Of a stretch of DNA of 64,000 nucleotides, positions 13,049 through 24,974 are shown one piece after another. The translations under genes were made by a program, and so were the position numbers. Source of the DNA: Onchidella celtica (lineage: Eukaryota > Mollusca > Gastropoda > Systellommatophora > Onchidiidae); the NCBI GenBank assembly GCA_963931925.1, contig OZ007569.1, positions 49,658,101-49,722,100 on the forward strand, written 5' to 3'. The notes under the pieces were generated by a model that saw only the letters and a list, made by a program, of their open reading frames with translations, ran no database searches and was not told the DNA's origin. How positions within the stretch are numbered: the stretch's first letter is position 1; every line of letters begins with the position of its first letter.

Positions 13049-14273
13049 TGTCACGAGCAGAGTTAGGGTCTTGGGGATGTTACGACTGCACGAGAGGCAG
13101 CTAACTCACACTCGGACACAACCACACAAGAAAAGTATTAAATAACTAGAGCCTATATATGTCAGGCCGGTCAGGCCATAGTTTACATAAATATTAATAA
13201 CAAAACAAAAGACAATAGGGGTATATATTCAAACCAAAAAAACTCTAATTAATAACTTAACCAATGATATTCATGTAACTATGGAGGTACTGCAATCAAT
13301 AGCAAATAGGCATATTATACGAAACTAGATATCAATTTAAAGTGACAGTTGAGTCGCCACTGGCCAGTCGCCAGGCAAACTCTCCCTAAATCATATGGGC
13401 TTGAGTGTTAGGAGAGTCCAGTATGTTCAAAGCCTACAGAAGCACTCTTCGGCTTGTAGGTAATTTAAGCAGTTGCCAAAAGACTATATTTTATGCACAA
13501 TCACTATTCAATTCATCAACAATGTGCTATATTATTCCAATCATACTATGGCAATAGATCTATGATACAGGACACTCGTGGTCGAGTGCCAGCTGGGGTT
13601 TCCTTAGTCTTCCTATGAGGCTGTAGTTCTCTCTCTATCTCCGATCTCTATTATGCTTGAACAAATAAGATATATTACCATTGGTCACGCCTACTGGTAG
13701 GCGCGAACATCAATATAGCGCAGCGTGGGCTTTCAAAGGTCAGCCCACTCAGACCTTTCTTTCTAGAGCTCAGTCAGTCCGTTAGCAAGGACTTCTTGTC
13801 TTCAAAGCACACAGTTCAGGTACTGGTCAACCGGAGATACTTCACGACACGATGCTTCTGCTCGTCTGTATTCACCAAATCTGAACGTTACACGATGTTT
13901 TATACTATCTGGCTACCCAGCGTGCTAGTCCGCTGGCCCAATTAGTTCAGCTATCTCATAGGTCGAAACCTCCCCCCATTTTAATTGTAGTAATACGTCT
14001 GCACTATTCTACCAGCCAGTTAACGTGCAAAAACTTGTCTAGTCATACTTAATGTCAACTATCCCCACCTTGTTTCACCCCTACTCCATTACTTATTAAT
14101 CACGAACATTAAAACCCACAAGCGTGAATCTAACAGTTTAACTTTACATTTATTTACTCACCAACTATAATTCGCGAGGGCCGTTCAAGGCCACCAGCCA
14201 ATTTCTCATGGCCCTGGTAAAACAACAACAACTCACTCTCTGCGTGAGTTTTAACAACATCTGAATCATGACA
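13049..14273 (-). repeat. 3' LTR of the Gmr1-type element
   Basis: This 1225-bp LTR has TGTCA/TGACA ends. It contains the uninterrupted form of the site (13169-13179, GGTCAGGCCAT) that the LINE occupies in the other LTR. It is essentially identical to 21807-21937 plus 25181-26282 apart from a 3-base indel near 13245. Confidence 0.95.
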
Positions 14274-14882
14274 CATCCCCCACCCCAGTTAAAATTTGCA
14301 GTTTTAACGATATAACAGATTATCGTAAGGGGAAGGCATGAGTCGAGAAATTGCTCGAAAGGTGAACTTAACTAGGTAAGAACTAAGACTACTACAAAAG
14401 TTGAAAAAAACCTACAGGACGGGTATCATTGATGGACAAAACTTCATGAAAATCTTAAGGCTCCGTCCAAAAGTATATATCTCTCTGAGGATTAAATCTT
14501 ACCTCTAAATACGTAGACATTAACAATCATAACTCTAAAATTTTAGAGTACAACACTGATCCTGTGCGAATGTCATCAGGAATGCATACATACAATGAAT
14601 AATACTCAAGAAAAGATAACTATAGTAGCATCGATGGCATTAGTGGATCTGGACTCCTGGTCTGCCATGACTTCTCGTCCTCGACCCTGGGCAACAACGT
14701 CTGGTGTGGCCAAAATACGGGTCGACGTCAGTAAAATAGCTGTTGGATCAAAGGAAAGCAAAGGGGTGGGTGAAAAGTGTTCACAATGGGTGAACAATAT
14801 GTGATACCATCCTTCGGTCTCTGAATGAGGTGCTAATCAGTATCCAACGCCAATACATATGACAGACTAAAATACAACAAGA
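14274..14882 (-). other. 3' untranslated part and polypurine tract of the LTR element
   Basis: Next to the 3' LTR the minus strand reads ACTGGGGTGGGGGATG, a polypurine tract where plus-strand DNA synthesis would be primed. The remaining 590 bp up to the end of pol have no recognised feature. Confidence 0.75.
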
Positions 14883-17800
14883 TTAAGGTAACCGTGATAA
14901 TAGGTCGGCATGGACATTATCTCCACCAGGAATGGCCTTTATAATGAAGCGGTATTCCTGAAGGGCCAGACTCCATCTGGTCAAACGAGCGTTCTTGGCT
15001 CGGTTCGATTTTAAAAATAACAACGGTTTATGGTCTGTCTCGATGACGAATTCCGTCATAAGTAGGTAGCGGGAAAACGCGTCTACGGCGTATACAATCG
15101 CCAGGCATTCTCGCTCTATAATAGCGTATCTCTGCTCTCTCGGAAGTAATTTCCGGCTAGCGTACATACAAGGGCGCAATAAGCCATCTCTTTCCTGAAG
15201 CAAAACAGCTCCAATTCCTTGGTCCGACGCGTCAGTTCGGACGGTGAAGGTGCGCCTAATATTCGATAGGATAAGCAGCGGCGAACTGGAGAACAGTTGC
15301 TGTACTGTCGCGAGCGCGGTGGCGCACTGCGTATTCCAGGTAATTTTGTTGGGTCTGTCTTTTCTTGTAAGATCGGATAACGGGGCCGTAAGGGCCGAAA
15401 AATTAGGAACGAATTTCCGATAATAGCTTAAGAAGCCTAACAGGCTACGAACCTGCTTCTTAGTATGAGGAGCCTGGAGTTTTAAAATCTTACTTATCTT
15501 ACTGTCGTCCGGTGTTTGGACGCCTTTGGCGATCGTATGTCCCAGAAAGTTAATCTGCGTATAACCCAGGAAGACTTTGCTAGGCTTAGCTGTAAGCCCG
15601 GCATCTCGAAGTTTACTAAGCACTTGACGAAGTGCTTCTAAGTGGCCTTTCCAATCCGTATGGAAAGCGCAAATGTCGTCAAAGTAGCTTAGGACGCATG
15701 GTGTCTGCTGCAATAGGATGTTCATCATCCTCGCAAATGTCGCTGGTGCCGTTACGAGACCGAATGGCATGAATCTCCATTGCATGAGACCCATAGGGGT
15801 CTGAAACGCTGTGTACTGTTTACTGGCCTCTTCCATTGGGATTTGCCAGTAGCCTTTAGCCAAATCTATTTTCGAAAACACGGACGACTCGGCCAATCGC
15901 GCAAATAGATCTTCCTGATTCGGGATAGGTTCAGCATCGTAAATGGTTAGAGCGTTAAGCTTCCTGTAATCGATACAAAATCTAACGGAACCGTCTGTTT
16001 TCTTTACTAGTACAATCGGCGAGCAGTAAGGGCTCGTCGAGCGCTCAATGACTCCTAAGCTGAGCATCTTTTCCACCTCGGACTGTATGGTGTCGTGCGC
16101 TTGCTGCGGGCGCGGGTAGGGTTTGACAAACACGGGTACGTCCGAGTGCAACCGGATGACGTGTTGAACTAAGGATGTTTTACCCGGCAAATCAGTGAAT
16201 ACTGGCGAAAACTCCCGAACAAGATTCATGATGTCCTGTGTTTTACTTTGATCCAGCTCTGGATTGATATTAACGGAAGTCGCGTCCTCTGTGGCTTGCA
16301 AGGATAGGAGCGATCTAGTCATAGATAATGGCTCCCGGTCGTTGTCATCGATAGTGACCATCGCTGCGTTTGCTTGGGCCACAACATGGCATGAATGATC
16401 GTGATGAGTTTGATCATCGGTAAGATACTTTTTCAACATATTAATATGGTACACCTTATCGTTACCACGTATGGTAATGAGATAATTAACTCTCGAGAGT
16501 CGCTTTTTAACTAGAAAGGGGCCTTTCCAAGTGAGGAGTAGCTTGTTATTCGTTTCTGGTAGCAGCACCAATGCCCGATCTCCGACTGACAGGGTTCTTA
16601 ACCGACTACCCCGATCGCGATATCCTATAAATGACCTGGTCCGTACGCATGCAAATTGTCGAGCCAGGTCGCATGCATTAACTATTCTATGTCGGAGATC
16701 GACTATGTACTGATACGCGGATCGCGTATCAGGAACGTCGGTATCAGAACCGGCGTATAAATCGCGTAAAATGGCCATCGGGCCACGTGGTTTTCGACCG
16801 TATAAAAGTTCAAACGAGGAAAAACCCGTTGTCGCATTTGGGAGTTCCCTATATGCGAACAAGATGGCCGGAAGTCGACGGTCCCAGTCACCAGGTCTAT
16901 CGGCGGAAACACGTGCCAGCATAGTTTTCATGGTGGCATTCCAGCGCTCGCAACAGCCATTGGACTGTGGATGGTATGGCGACGTAAGTTTCTGCCTAAT
17001 GCCCGTGAGTTCCAATACTTTCCTGAAAAGGTCAGAGGTGAATTGCGGACCTCTATCGGATAATAATTCGGACGGGAATCCGATACGTGTGAATATGATC
17101 ACCAATGCCTCGGCGACGTGATCGGCCGATATTTCCTTTAAAGGGACAGCCTCAGGCCAACGGGTGGCATAATCGATTACTGATAGAATAAACCGATGGC
17201 CTCTATCCGAGTTCGGTAATGGCCCGACGATGTCGACGGCAACTCGCTGAAATGGAGTGGAAACCGGCGGCATCTCTTGTATAGGTGCCCGCGAAGTTTT
17301 TCCTTTGGGGGTTCTTTTCTGGCATGTATCGCAACGCGACACATAGCTATTTATGTCCCCGTAAACCCCGGGCCAAAAAAAATGAGACAGGACTCTCCAT
17401 TTTGTTCTCGCTTTGCCTTGGTGGCCCGCCAATGGCGTGTCGTGCGCGAGGCGGGTGATGTCTCGGCGAAATGATCTCGGTATGACCAATTGCAAAATAG
17501 TTTCGCGCTTTCCCCGAAAAACGCGATATAGGAGGTCGTCTTTAAGGCAGAACCTGGATGTATCCGGGTTGTCCGGATCAATCTTAGCAAAGAGGGGCTT
17601 TAGTGATGGATCTGTGCGCTGTTCGTTACGAAAAATCTCGGGGGTTACATTCAAATCGACGACAGGCGATCGTAATGTGTCGTCACTCTGGCGACGCGAT
17701 TGTTGTCTTGTCGTGACACACGCAATGTCGTTATCATCCCAAATCCCGAGTTCGCAATCGGAGACGTCCTTTAAGTGGGGAATATTCCCAATGATTAGGT

Positions 17801-19385
17801 CGGCGACCGGATTTGGTAGCACGCAGGCCGTGACAACACCAGTTATAAACGGTGTGTCAACATATATTTCCGCCAAACGAAAATGTTCAACTGAACCACC
17901 AAAAGTAATGCATGTCGCATCGCGATCCAGGAGTTGTGCAGGACGGACCAGCGATTCACGTACACCGACGGTCGTACAGCCTGAATCTCGCAATACGGAT
18001 GCTCGTATGGCGTTTACTCGTCCCTCATACAATGTCAGCGCGCCTCGCTCGTGGAGGGCGGACATAACTGGAATAACTTTATCTACGGTTTCGGCATTCC
18101 TAGTTCTGTAACCGCGGTTTTCGGTGAATGCTACAGAGCATGCATTTGCCGCATCTAATCTAACTCTGCATTGTCGCGCAATGTGACCTCCGGCGCCACA
18201 TCTATAACAGTAGACTGGATTATCATCCCTTCGAGGTGTACCTCGATTAGAAGGAAATGTGGGCGCTTGATAGTAGTTGTTACGCGGTCCTCCGGTAGGG
18301 AAAGGACGTGTATATCGGGGTTCCCAGTCCCGAGAAAATTTATGGGGATTCGGTTGCCTCCTGCTAACCGGCGGCTCGGACCGTGGACGAAGCTGCGGCG
18401 ACTGTCGAAAGGGCTGTCTTGATTGTCTCGACGGTACCGGTGTCTTAGTAGCAGCGCCGGCGTAACACGGTTCGCTTACTTTAGCTTTAGCTAACGATCG
18501 ATTAGGGTGAGCCGCAGCATACCGTTCCGCTATCGATGTTATCTCGACGGTAGTTTTGGGGGCTTGTTCCTTAAAATGCGCCACCAGGTCCGTGTGGCAG
18601 GACATATATATTTGGTCTTTAATTATCAAATCATATAGTTTCTTGTAGTTTCCCTCTTCCACACCGGCCAACTCAGTCCAACGGCTGAGTAGGTGGCGGA
18701 GGCGGTCCACGTAAGTAGAGAAATTCTCAGATGCCTCCGGCTTGCAATCGCGGAAACGCTTATGAAATCCATCTTCCGTATGTTGGAAACGCTTTAATAG
18801 CGCGGTCTTTAGAATGTCATAGTCCCTAGCGTCATCAATAGTGAGGCTATGGAAAACTTCCAACGCTCTCCCTGTCAAAAGATTGGCGAGGCATGACGTG
18901 TACTCACTACGCTGCCATCCCGCGCAAACGGCATGGAGTTCGAAGCGGTGTAGGTAGGAATCAATACGATCAACCTTATCATTAAAGGTTGGCAATTTAG
19001 GCTTCGTTTTATTATTGGAAGTAACTTCCGGAGCCCCGGTAGGTTGGGCTTGCTTCGCTTCTAACTGTTTCAAAGCGAGCTCGTACTCTCTTTGAGCCTG
19101 TTTTTCCGCGCGTTCCGCGGCTCTATCGTCTCATTCCGCAGCTTTTTCTTGGCGTAATATCTCCGCGGCCTTTTCTTGGCGTAATATCTCCGCGGCCTTT
19201 TCTTGGCGTAATATCTCCGCGGCCTTTTCTTGGCGTAATATCTCCGCGGCCTTTTCTTCTCGTAATCTCTCCGCGGCCTTTTCTTCTCGTTCTTCTTTCA
19301 GTTTCTGGTCTACCCAAGAAGCACGCTGAGCTTCCGGTATGCCAAATGATTGGGCTAGTTCCAAATATTTCTGTAGTTCGGCCAT
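14883..19385 (-). CDS. gag-pol of the Gmr1-type retrotransposon
   Basis: In transcription order: a coiled-coil N-terminal gag segment with KAAEILRQE repeats (19300-19140); a gag core with a CX2CX4HX4C zinc knuckle, CYRCGAGGHIARQC (about 18210-18168); an aspartic protease with a DSG motif (about 17985); an integrase with an HHCC zinc finger (H..H..CDTC, about 17444-17320) and a DD35E core ending in the glutamate of CCER (about 17234-16947); an integrase C-terminal GPF module (about 16525); an RT with VRFCIDYRKLN and YFDD (about 16076-15534); and an RNase H with TDAS and TDHKP (about 15251-14886). Gag and pol are in one frame, so no ribosomal frameshift between them is implied. The coding region appears almost whole, with about one break. 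Integrase upstream of RT is the reverse of ordinary Ty3/Gypsy and is the hallmark of the Gmr1 group. No chromodomain was seen. Confidence 0.92.
19140..19290 (-). repeat. 27-bp tandem repeat within gag
   Basis: About five copies of a 27-bp unit (core TTCTTGGCGTAATATCTCCG on the plus strand) encode the nine-residue repeat KAAEILRQE. The outer copies are more diverged. The repeat predicts an extended charged coiled coil and is prone to copy-number change. Confidence 0.9.
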
Positions 19386-21806
19386 GATATCGGTCGATAA
19401 TGCGATATAATAATGTCCTAATCGAGGACAGCTTCTGAAAAATCTCTAACTTTATTCTCCCTTGAAGCAATTTATCAATTGCACTCTGCGGGTGTTCGTT
19501 CCTGCAGTATGAACGAAATTAACGAAATCAACAACAAACTGTACGTCTTAGTCAACCAAGTAGTGGTTGAGCTATCTCAGTGATCACTTAACTCCACGTA
19601 TTTCTCCTAATCCTCAAGCAGTCAGTCTACTGCTTCCGTGATTGGTCGTTTACTAACGATACCAATGTAATATTCCCAGTGTATTTTCCGTACACTCCTA
19701 GCAGCGTTCCCTCTGCTATAAATCGGAATAAATCAATATTCACGATATTAACTTCCTTGGCTATACAAGCCTAACAACTCTAATATCCAGATTATCTCTC
19801 AACGTGCCCTAGACACGTGATTTATCCCAGGCAATAATATAGCAAGTATGAATACAAAATTGTCACAAATCCCAGACTGGGAGATGTAATAAGTTATGAC
19901 AGGACAACAATCACGAACAACCAAGTTAACACTTAACAGAACAATCCATCAGACTCACACATTTATTAAACATAATTATACATATAATAGCGCAATTACA
20001 TATATTATATTATTGAATGACTGCCGTACAACGGCCTTATTCTCACACACACGCTCCCTCGGATCCACAATCCGGTAGTTACTCCTAAAGGCACTTCGGC
20101 CTCAGCCTCTCCCCTCAGGGTCTTAATAGTACATTAATAAGTTACTGGCACCGCAGTCTCTCAATATCCCCTTCCTACTGTCATACACCTTAACACTCCC
20201 CTAGCACCTCCGCAGGGCAATAACACATTATTATTTCCATAGCCATCAACATGGCAACAACATAGTATCAGTTCACTAGCCTATCAACATGGCAACAACA
20301 TAGTATCAGTTCACTAGCCTATCAACATGGCAACAATATAGTCTCTCATTCACTCTCATATCTACGTCCCTGTCCGTGGCCTGACTGCCACGACTTTATG
20401 TGCCTCTACTGTCCTGCACTGACAGCCTCACTTCTGGCCTATGTGTGGCCTCCGGCCCTATGCTGGCCTATCCCCTGTGCTCATCGAGGTGGCTCTGCGG
20501 CCCGTCCCCGACACCTACAAGAATAACATTACATTGGTATAATACCCTACCATTTCTATTCACTCCACCTCTCCTTACAATCCATGAAGCGTACACACAC
20601 TAGTTCACCTTTCACTCACCACACATCTTACGGTAACACACCTCCATCGGAGTACACACTACTCACTCGCGCTACAAATCCATGCACTCACTTTCGTCTA
20701 TCGCTCATGGCGCACATTGCTATATCCAATATCAAGGACTTCCACATTCCTCACATATACTTATTCACATCATGGTAATAGACGAATATAATATAATACA
20801 TCAATCATAATAATCAATCGACATTCTACATACCAGTCATAACTGGAAAGACTCTCACTAGTCTTCTCGACTGCTTCCCCTTTATGTCCGCCCGATGGGC
20901 TTTTATTCACACGTCCGATCCCTAGGACCTTCTAACTTGCAGTGATAGTTATACAGCGCTTTCGCCTCCTTCAGACCCCGCCCCACTACTACTCACAACA
21001 GCACGCTTAACTTGCTGTCTACTGTGAGTCCTTACTCTACACCCGCTCTGTAGCAATCCCCTTAATTGCACTCACTCCACTCGTGACAAAAATATAATAA
21101 TGCAACACTATAATGGAAAAGAATTACATGGAGAGTAAGACGAGACTAACAGAAAGAACAAACGACAACAGACCTGACTAACCTGAAACTATCTACAAAA
21201 AGGTAAGAAAAAGAACAGGAGAGACGTCTTCCTAAAATACGAGGAAGATAGAACGCTAACAATCTATACGAATAACAGGTCCCTACAGAACTATTCAAGG
21301 CAAAGCATACCTCACACCCGGTTTAAACCACCATCTAGATCGACTAGTCTGGCAAGAAAGGTAAGCTGAGTCTCGATCCCTTCCAACCTCCCGCCTATCT
21401 AATCTAACACAAAAGAAAAATAATGCCTGTCAAAAGTACGGGAGCTGGAACGACGAACCCCTCAAACGAAGACAAATACAGATGGTTCACTTAACTGGGC
21501 AAAATGGACTGGCTCTTTCCTTTGGTCCACAGCGCTGGTCTTGTCTTTTCCTGATGCTAGCTGTCAGTCCCTCGTAGTGGTCCCAGGATCAATGACGAGA
21601 GGACATGCCAGACATGTGGGGGAGAAACAAAAAAAAAAAATCAGCAGTATACAAAACTATAAACTACAAAAATGACATAAATAACAGTGGAGTCTAGAGT
21701 GGTAGACCTGCAGCTGTTGACGGGGTCCTCTTCAGATGATAGTAGTGTCCTCTAGATGTCAGAGGGTGACGGGTCCTCTTCAGATGTCAGTGGGGTCCCC
21801 TCCAGA
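19386..21806 (-). other. Long leader (5' UTR) of the LTR element with tandem repeats and a candidate primer-binding site
   Basis: The leader between the 5' LTR and gag is about 2.4 kb, unusually long. It holds a 38-bp tandem repeat (20243-20343; unit begins ATCAACATGGCAACA; about 2.7 copies). At the LTR border, two bases inside the element, the minus strand reads TGGAGGGGACCCCACTGAC (21804-21786). A start of TGG is expected for a tRNA primer-binding site, but I cannot assign the tRNA. The adjoining 90 bp (21716-21806) contain imperfect repeats of GGGTCCTCTTCAGATG. No other frame with recognisable domains was found. Confidence 0.7.
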
Positions 21807-21937
21807 TGTCACGAGCAGAGTTAGGGTCTTGGGGATGTTACGACTGCACGAGAGGCAGCTAACTCACACTCGGACACAACCACACAAGAAAAGTATTAAA
21901 TAACTAGAGCCTATATATGTCAGGCCGGTCAGGCCAT
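21807..21937 (-). repeat. 5' LTR of the Gmr1-type element, left portion
   Basis: This matches 13049-13179 and ends in one copy of the LINE target duplication, GGTCAGGCCAT (21927-21937). Confidence 0.95.
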
Positions 21938-21957
21938 CATCATCATCATTGCCTTTC

Positions 21958-22450
21958 TCACCCTGGATCAGGGTATAGGCCACCAACAAACACCTTCCAT
22001 CCCTCTCTATCATGGGCCAGCCTCTTTACATTATTCCAAGTCTTTCCGCTTCGTTGCACATCATTTTCTCTGGCTCTTCTCCACGTTCCGCGCGGCCTTC
22101 CTCTTGATCTCTTGCCCTGGGGATTCCAGTCCAATACCTTCTTCGTGATGCTGTTTCCTGGCCTCCTGAGAGTGTGGCCGATCCATCTCCATCGCCTCCT
22201 ACCAATTTCCTCTCTGACTGGGTTCTGTCTTGTTCTTTTCCATACAATTTCATTGCTGACCTTGTCTGTCCATCTGATCTTAAGTAGCTTCCTCAAACAT
22301 CTGTTGATGAAAACTTGGATTCTCTTTATGCAGGCCTGGGACGCATTCCAAGTCTCACATCCATACAACAGGACTGACTTCACGTTCGAGTTGAATATCC
22401 TCAGCTTTGTTTTTAGAGATATATCCTTGGTTCTCCAAATCTTGCTTAAG
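21958..22450 (-). pseudogene. LINE C-terminal segment, shifted frame
   Basis: This continues the LINE protein after a single frame change near 22450: SKIWRTKDISLKTKLRIF, then SVLLYGCETW, RWRWIGHTLRR and GKRSRGRPRGTWRR. These are typical of the region after the RT in RTE-like elements (a basic, Trp-rich tail). It ends about 20 bp before the tail repeat, so the 3' UTR is very short, as is usual in this group. Confidence 0.85.
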
Positions 22451-24974
22451 ATGTGAAAGCTGCCTGTGCCTTTCCAATTCGTGCTTTGACTTCTGCCTCT
22501 GTTCCTCCCTTATTGTTAATGATACTACCAAGATAGCAGAAGGACTCTACATCTTCCAGTGGTTGATCTCCTACTGTGACTTGTTCGCTTAGGGGTGCAA
22601 CAATTTTTAGGACCTTCGACTTCGCGGGATGTATCCTCAATCCAATAGATTCTGAAATTTTGTTTAGAGCTGTAGTCTTTGCTTGCATCTGGTCGTGTGT
22701 GTGCGACAATAGTGCCAAGTCATCTGCAAAATCTAGATCGTCCAGCTGTGTCCATGGGGTCCATTGTATGCCATTTCTTCCTCCACTGGTGGTTTCTTTC
22801 ATAAGCCAATCAATCACCAGGATAAACAGAAATGGGGACAGCAAACAACCCTGCCTAACACCAGTCTTGATATCAAAGCTGTCAGTAAGCTCACCATCAT
22901 GTACGACTCTGCAACTTGTCCCCTCGTACATGCTCTTGATAAGATTCACCATCTTCTCTGGGATTCCATAATGTCTCAATATTCTCCACAGTGTTTCTCT
23001 ATCGATGCTATCAAAGGCCTTCTCGTAGTCAAGGAAGTTCACTATCAGTTGGGAGTTCCACTCTAGCGACTGCTCTACTATGATTCTCAGCGTGGCGATC
23101 TGGTCGGTGGTTGATCGATTACTCCTGAAACCAGCTTGCTCCTCGCGAAGTTTTTGGTCTGTTGCATTCTGTATTCGCTTGAGAATAATCCGATTGAAAA
23201 CCTTTCCTGGGATGGAGAGAAGTGTGATTCCTCTGTAGTTACTACAATTGCTGAGGTCCCCTTTTTTTGGGAGCTTCACGAGCTGTCCTTCCTTCCAGTC
23301 CTTTGGAAACTTGCCTCCGATCCAAATCCTCGAGAATAGTGAGTGCAGACCCTCTGCAGCCCCAGCAGCATCTGCCTTCAGCGCCTCTGGTGGGATCTGG
23401 TCTGGTCCAGCTGCCTTCCCTCGATTTAACTGCTTTATGGCATCATTAATCTCTGCTTTAGTCGGAGGGTCGCAACTGATCGGTAAATCATTTCTTGCGG
23501 GTAGAATGTCGGGTGGGTTGCTTGGTGGAGGTCTGTTCAAGAGGCTGTTAAAATGTTCTATCCATCTTTTTGCCTGAGCTTCCTTTCCAAAAATAGCCTT
23601 CCTGTTGTAATCCTTGACAGGAACTTCAGGTTTTCCATATTTTCCAGCAAGAGTCTTTGTAGTCTGGTAGAGGATCCTCATGTGTCCTCCTGTTGCTGCC
23701 TTCTCTGCTTTCTCTGCTAACATTCCTATGAACTCCTCTTTGTCTTTTTTAATTGATTTTTTGACCTCTTTAGCTGATGCTCGGTACTCTTCCTGGTTAC
23801 CAACTCTTGAGCTTCTTGTACGACTTGCATTTACCCGTTCTTTTAGGTCTCTTCTTATCCTTATCAAGTCCAGTGATTTTTGACTGATCCATTCCTTGTG
23901 TTCCACTTTCTTTTCCCCAATAACATCCTGACATGTCGATGTAAATACTCCTTTTACCTTAGCCCAGTGAGTCTCCAAATCTACTGTCTCTTCGAGGTCA
24001 ACAAGGGGTTTGAATCTATTCCTCAGTGTCAGCTGGAACTCTTCCTTCTTGTCTCCATCCAGAAGGCTCACTTGAAACTTTCTCCTCTTTGTTCCTGCTC
24101 TGGTACCTTGTTTCTTGAGGCGGAGTTTGAGTCTTGCCAGCAGCATGTGATGGTCAGATCCAACATCTGCTCCTCTCTGTACTATGACATCCTCTAGTGA
24201 GCGTCTGAATCGTCGGGTGATGCAAAAGTGGTCAATCTGATTTTCAGTTACTCCATCCGGTGAAATCCAAGTGGCCTTATGGATCCTCTTGTGTGGGAAT
24301 ACTGAACCTCCAATCACATAGCTGTTAAATGCGCAGAAACTTGCAAACCGCTCTCCATTCTCATTCATTTGTCCTAAACCATTGCACCCCATAATGTCCT
24401 CATACCCTGTATTGTCCTGTCCTATCTTGGCATTGGCGTCTCCCATTATAATGTTCACATCTTTTCTTGGCAATGTGTCAACTATTTCCTGAAGCTGGTT
24501 GTAGAAGTCGTCCTTGTCCTCATCGGTTGCTTCATTTGTTGGGGCGTATATCTGCACAATGTTCATGTTGATGTTCTTGTTCTTAGTAGTAAATGATGCC
24601 AATATAATTCTCCTTCCATAGGGTTCCCATCCCCTCAGTGACCTCTGGGCGTGCTTGCTCAAGATGATCGCTACTCCTTCTGTATGCTTTTTGTCCTCCC
24701 TTCCAGAATACAAAATCTTTTCCCCAGTATTAAGTTGTTTCAGTCCGGACTGTATCCAGCGGGTCTCGCTAACTCCAAGTATGTGCAGTCTGTATCGCCT
24801 CATCTCCATTGTAACCTGGGCACTCTTTCCTGCTTCATACATGGAGCGGACATTCCACGACGCAATCCGGAGTGACTTGCTTGATGAAGGAGCAGTCGGG
24901 CCAGTGGAGTCCTTTCGGCTTTGTCCATTGTCCTTCATTGAATCTACAGGTGCAGATGCTCCCCCTTCTCCCAA
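22446..24974 (-). CDS. LINE endonuclease-reverse transcriptase, main frame
   Basis: The N-terminal endonuclease shows LRIASWNVRSM, SETRW, QIYAPTNEA, IIMGDANAKIG and GSDHHML. The RT follows with LPKKGDLSNCSNYRGITLL, EEQAGFRSNRSTTDQ, DYEKAFDSIDR, GVRQGCLLSPFLF and the catalytic FADD. It nicks the target and copies the LINE RNA from the nick. The first in-frame ATG is at 24938, but the frame is open for another 43 codons without ATG, back to a stop at 25106-25104. The conserved frame leaves this one close to 22450, just after KAQAAFT, and continues in the C-terminal segment below. The copy therefore has one frameshift and otherwise looks intact. Confidence 0.92.
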   Translation of the reverse strand: MGEGGASAPVDSMKDNGQSRKDSTGPTAPSSSKSLRIASWNVRSMYEAGKSAQVTMEMRRYRLHILGVSETRWIQSGLKQLNTGEKILYSGREDKKHTEGVAIILSKHAQRSLRGWEPYGRRIILASFTTKNKNINMNIVQIYAPTNEATDEDKDDFYNQLQEIVDTLPRKDVNIIMGDANAKIGQDNTGYEDIMGCNGLGQMNENGERFASFCAFNSYVIGGSVFPHKRIHKATWISPDGVTENQIDHFCITRRFRRSLEDVIVQRGADVGSDHHMLLARLKLRLKKQGTRAGTKRRKFQVSLLDGDKKEEFQLTLRNRFKPLVDLEETVDLETHWAKVKGVFTSTCQDVIGEKKVEHKEWISQKSLDLIRIRRDLKERVNASRTRSSRVGNQEEYRASAKEVKKSIKKDKEEFIGMLAEKAEKAATGGHMRILYQTTKTLAGKYGKPEVPVKDYNRKAIFGKEAQAKRWIEHFNSLLNRPPPSNPPDILPARNDLPISCDPPTKAEINDAIKQLNRGKAAGPDQIPPEALKADAAGAAEGLHSLFSRIWIGGKFPKDWKEGQLVKLPKKGDLSNCSNYRGITLLSIPGKVFNRIILKRIQNATDQKLREEQAGFRSNRSTTDQIATLRIIVEQSLEWNSQLIVNFLDYEKAFDSIDRETLWRILRHYGIPEKMVNLIKSMYEGTSCRVVHDGELTDSFDIKTGVRQGCLLSPFLFILVIDWLMKETTSGGRNGIQWTPWTQLDDLDFADDLALLSHTHDQMQAKTTALNKISESIGLRIHPAKSKVLKIVAPLSEQVTVGDQPLEDVESFCYLGSIINNKGGTEAEVKARIGKAQAAFTS

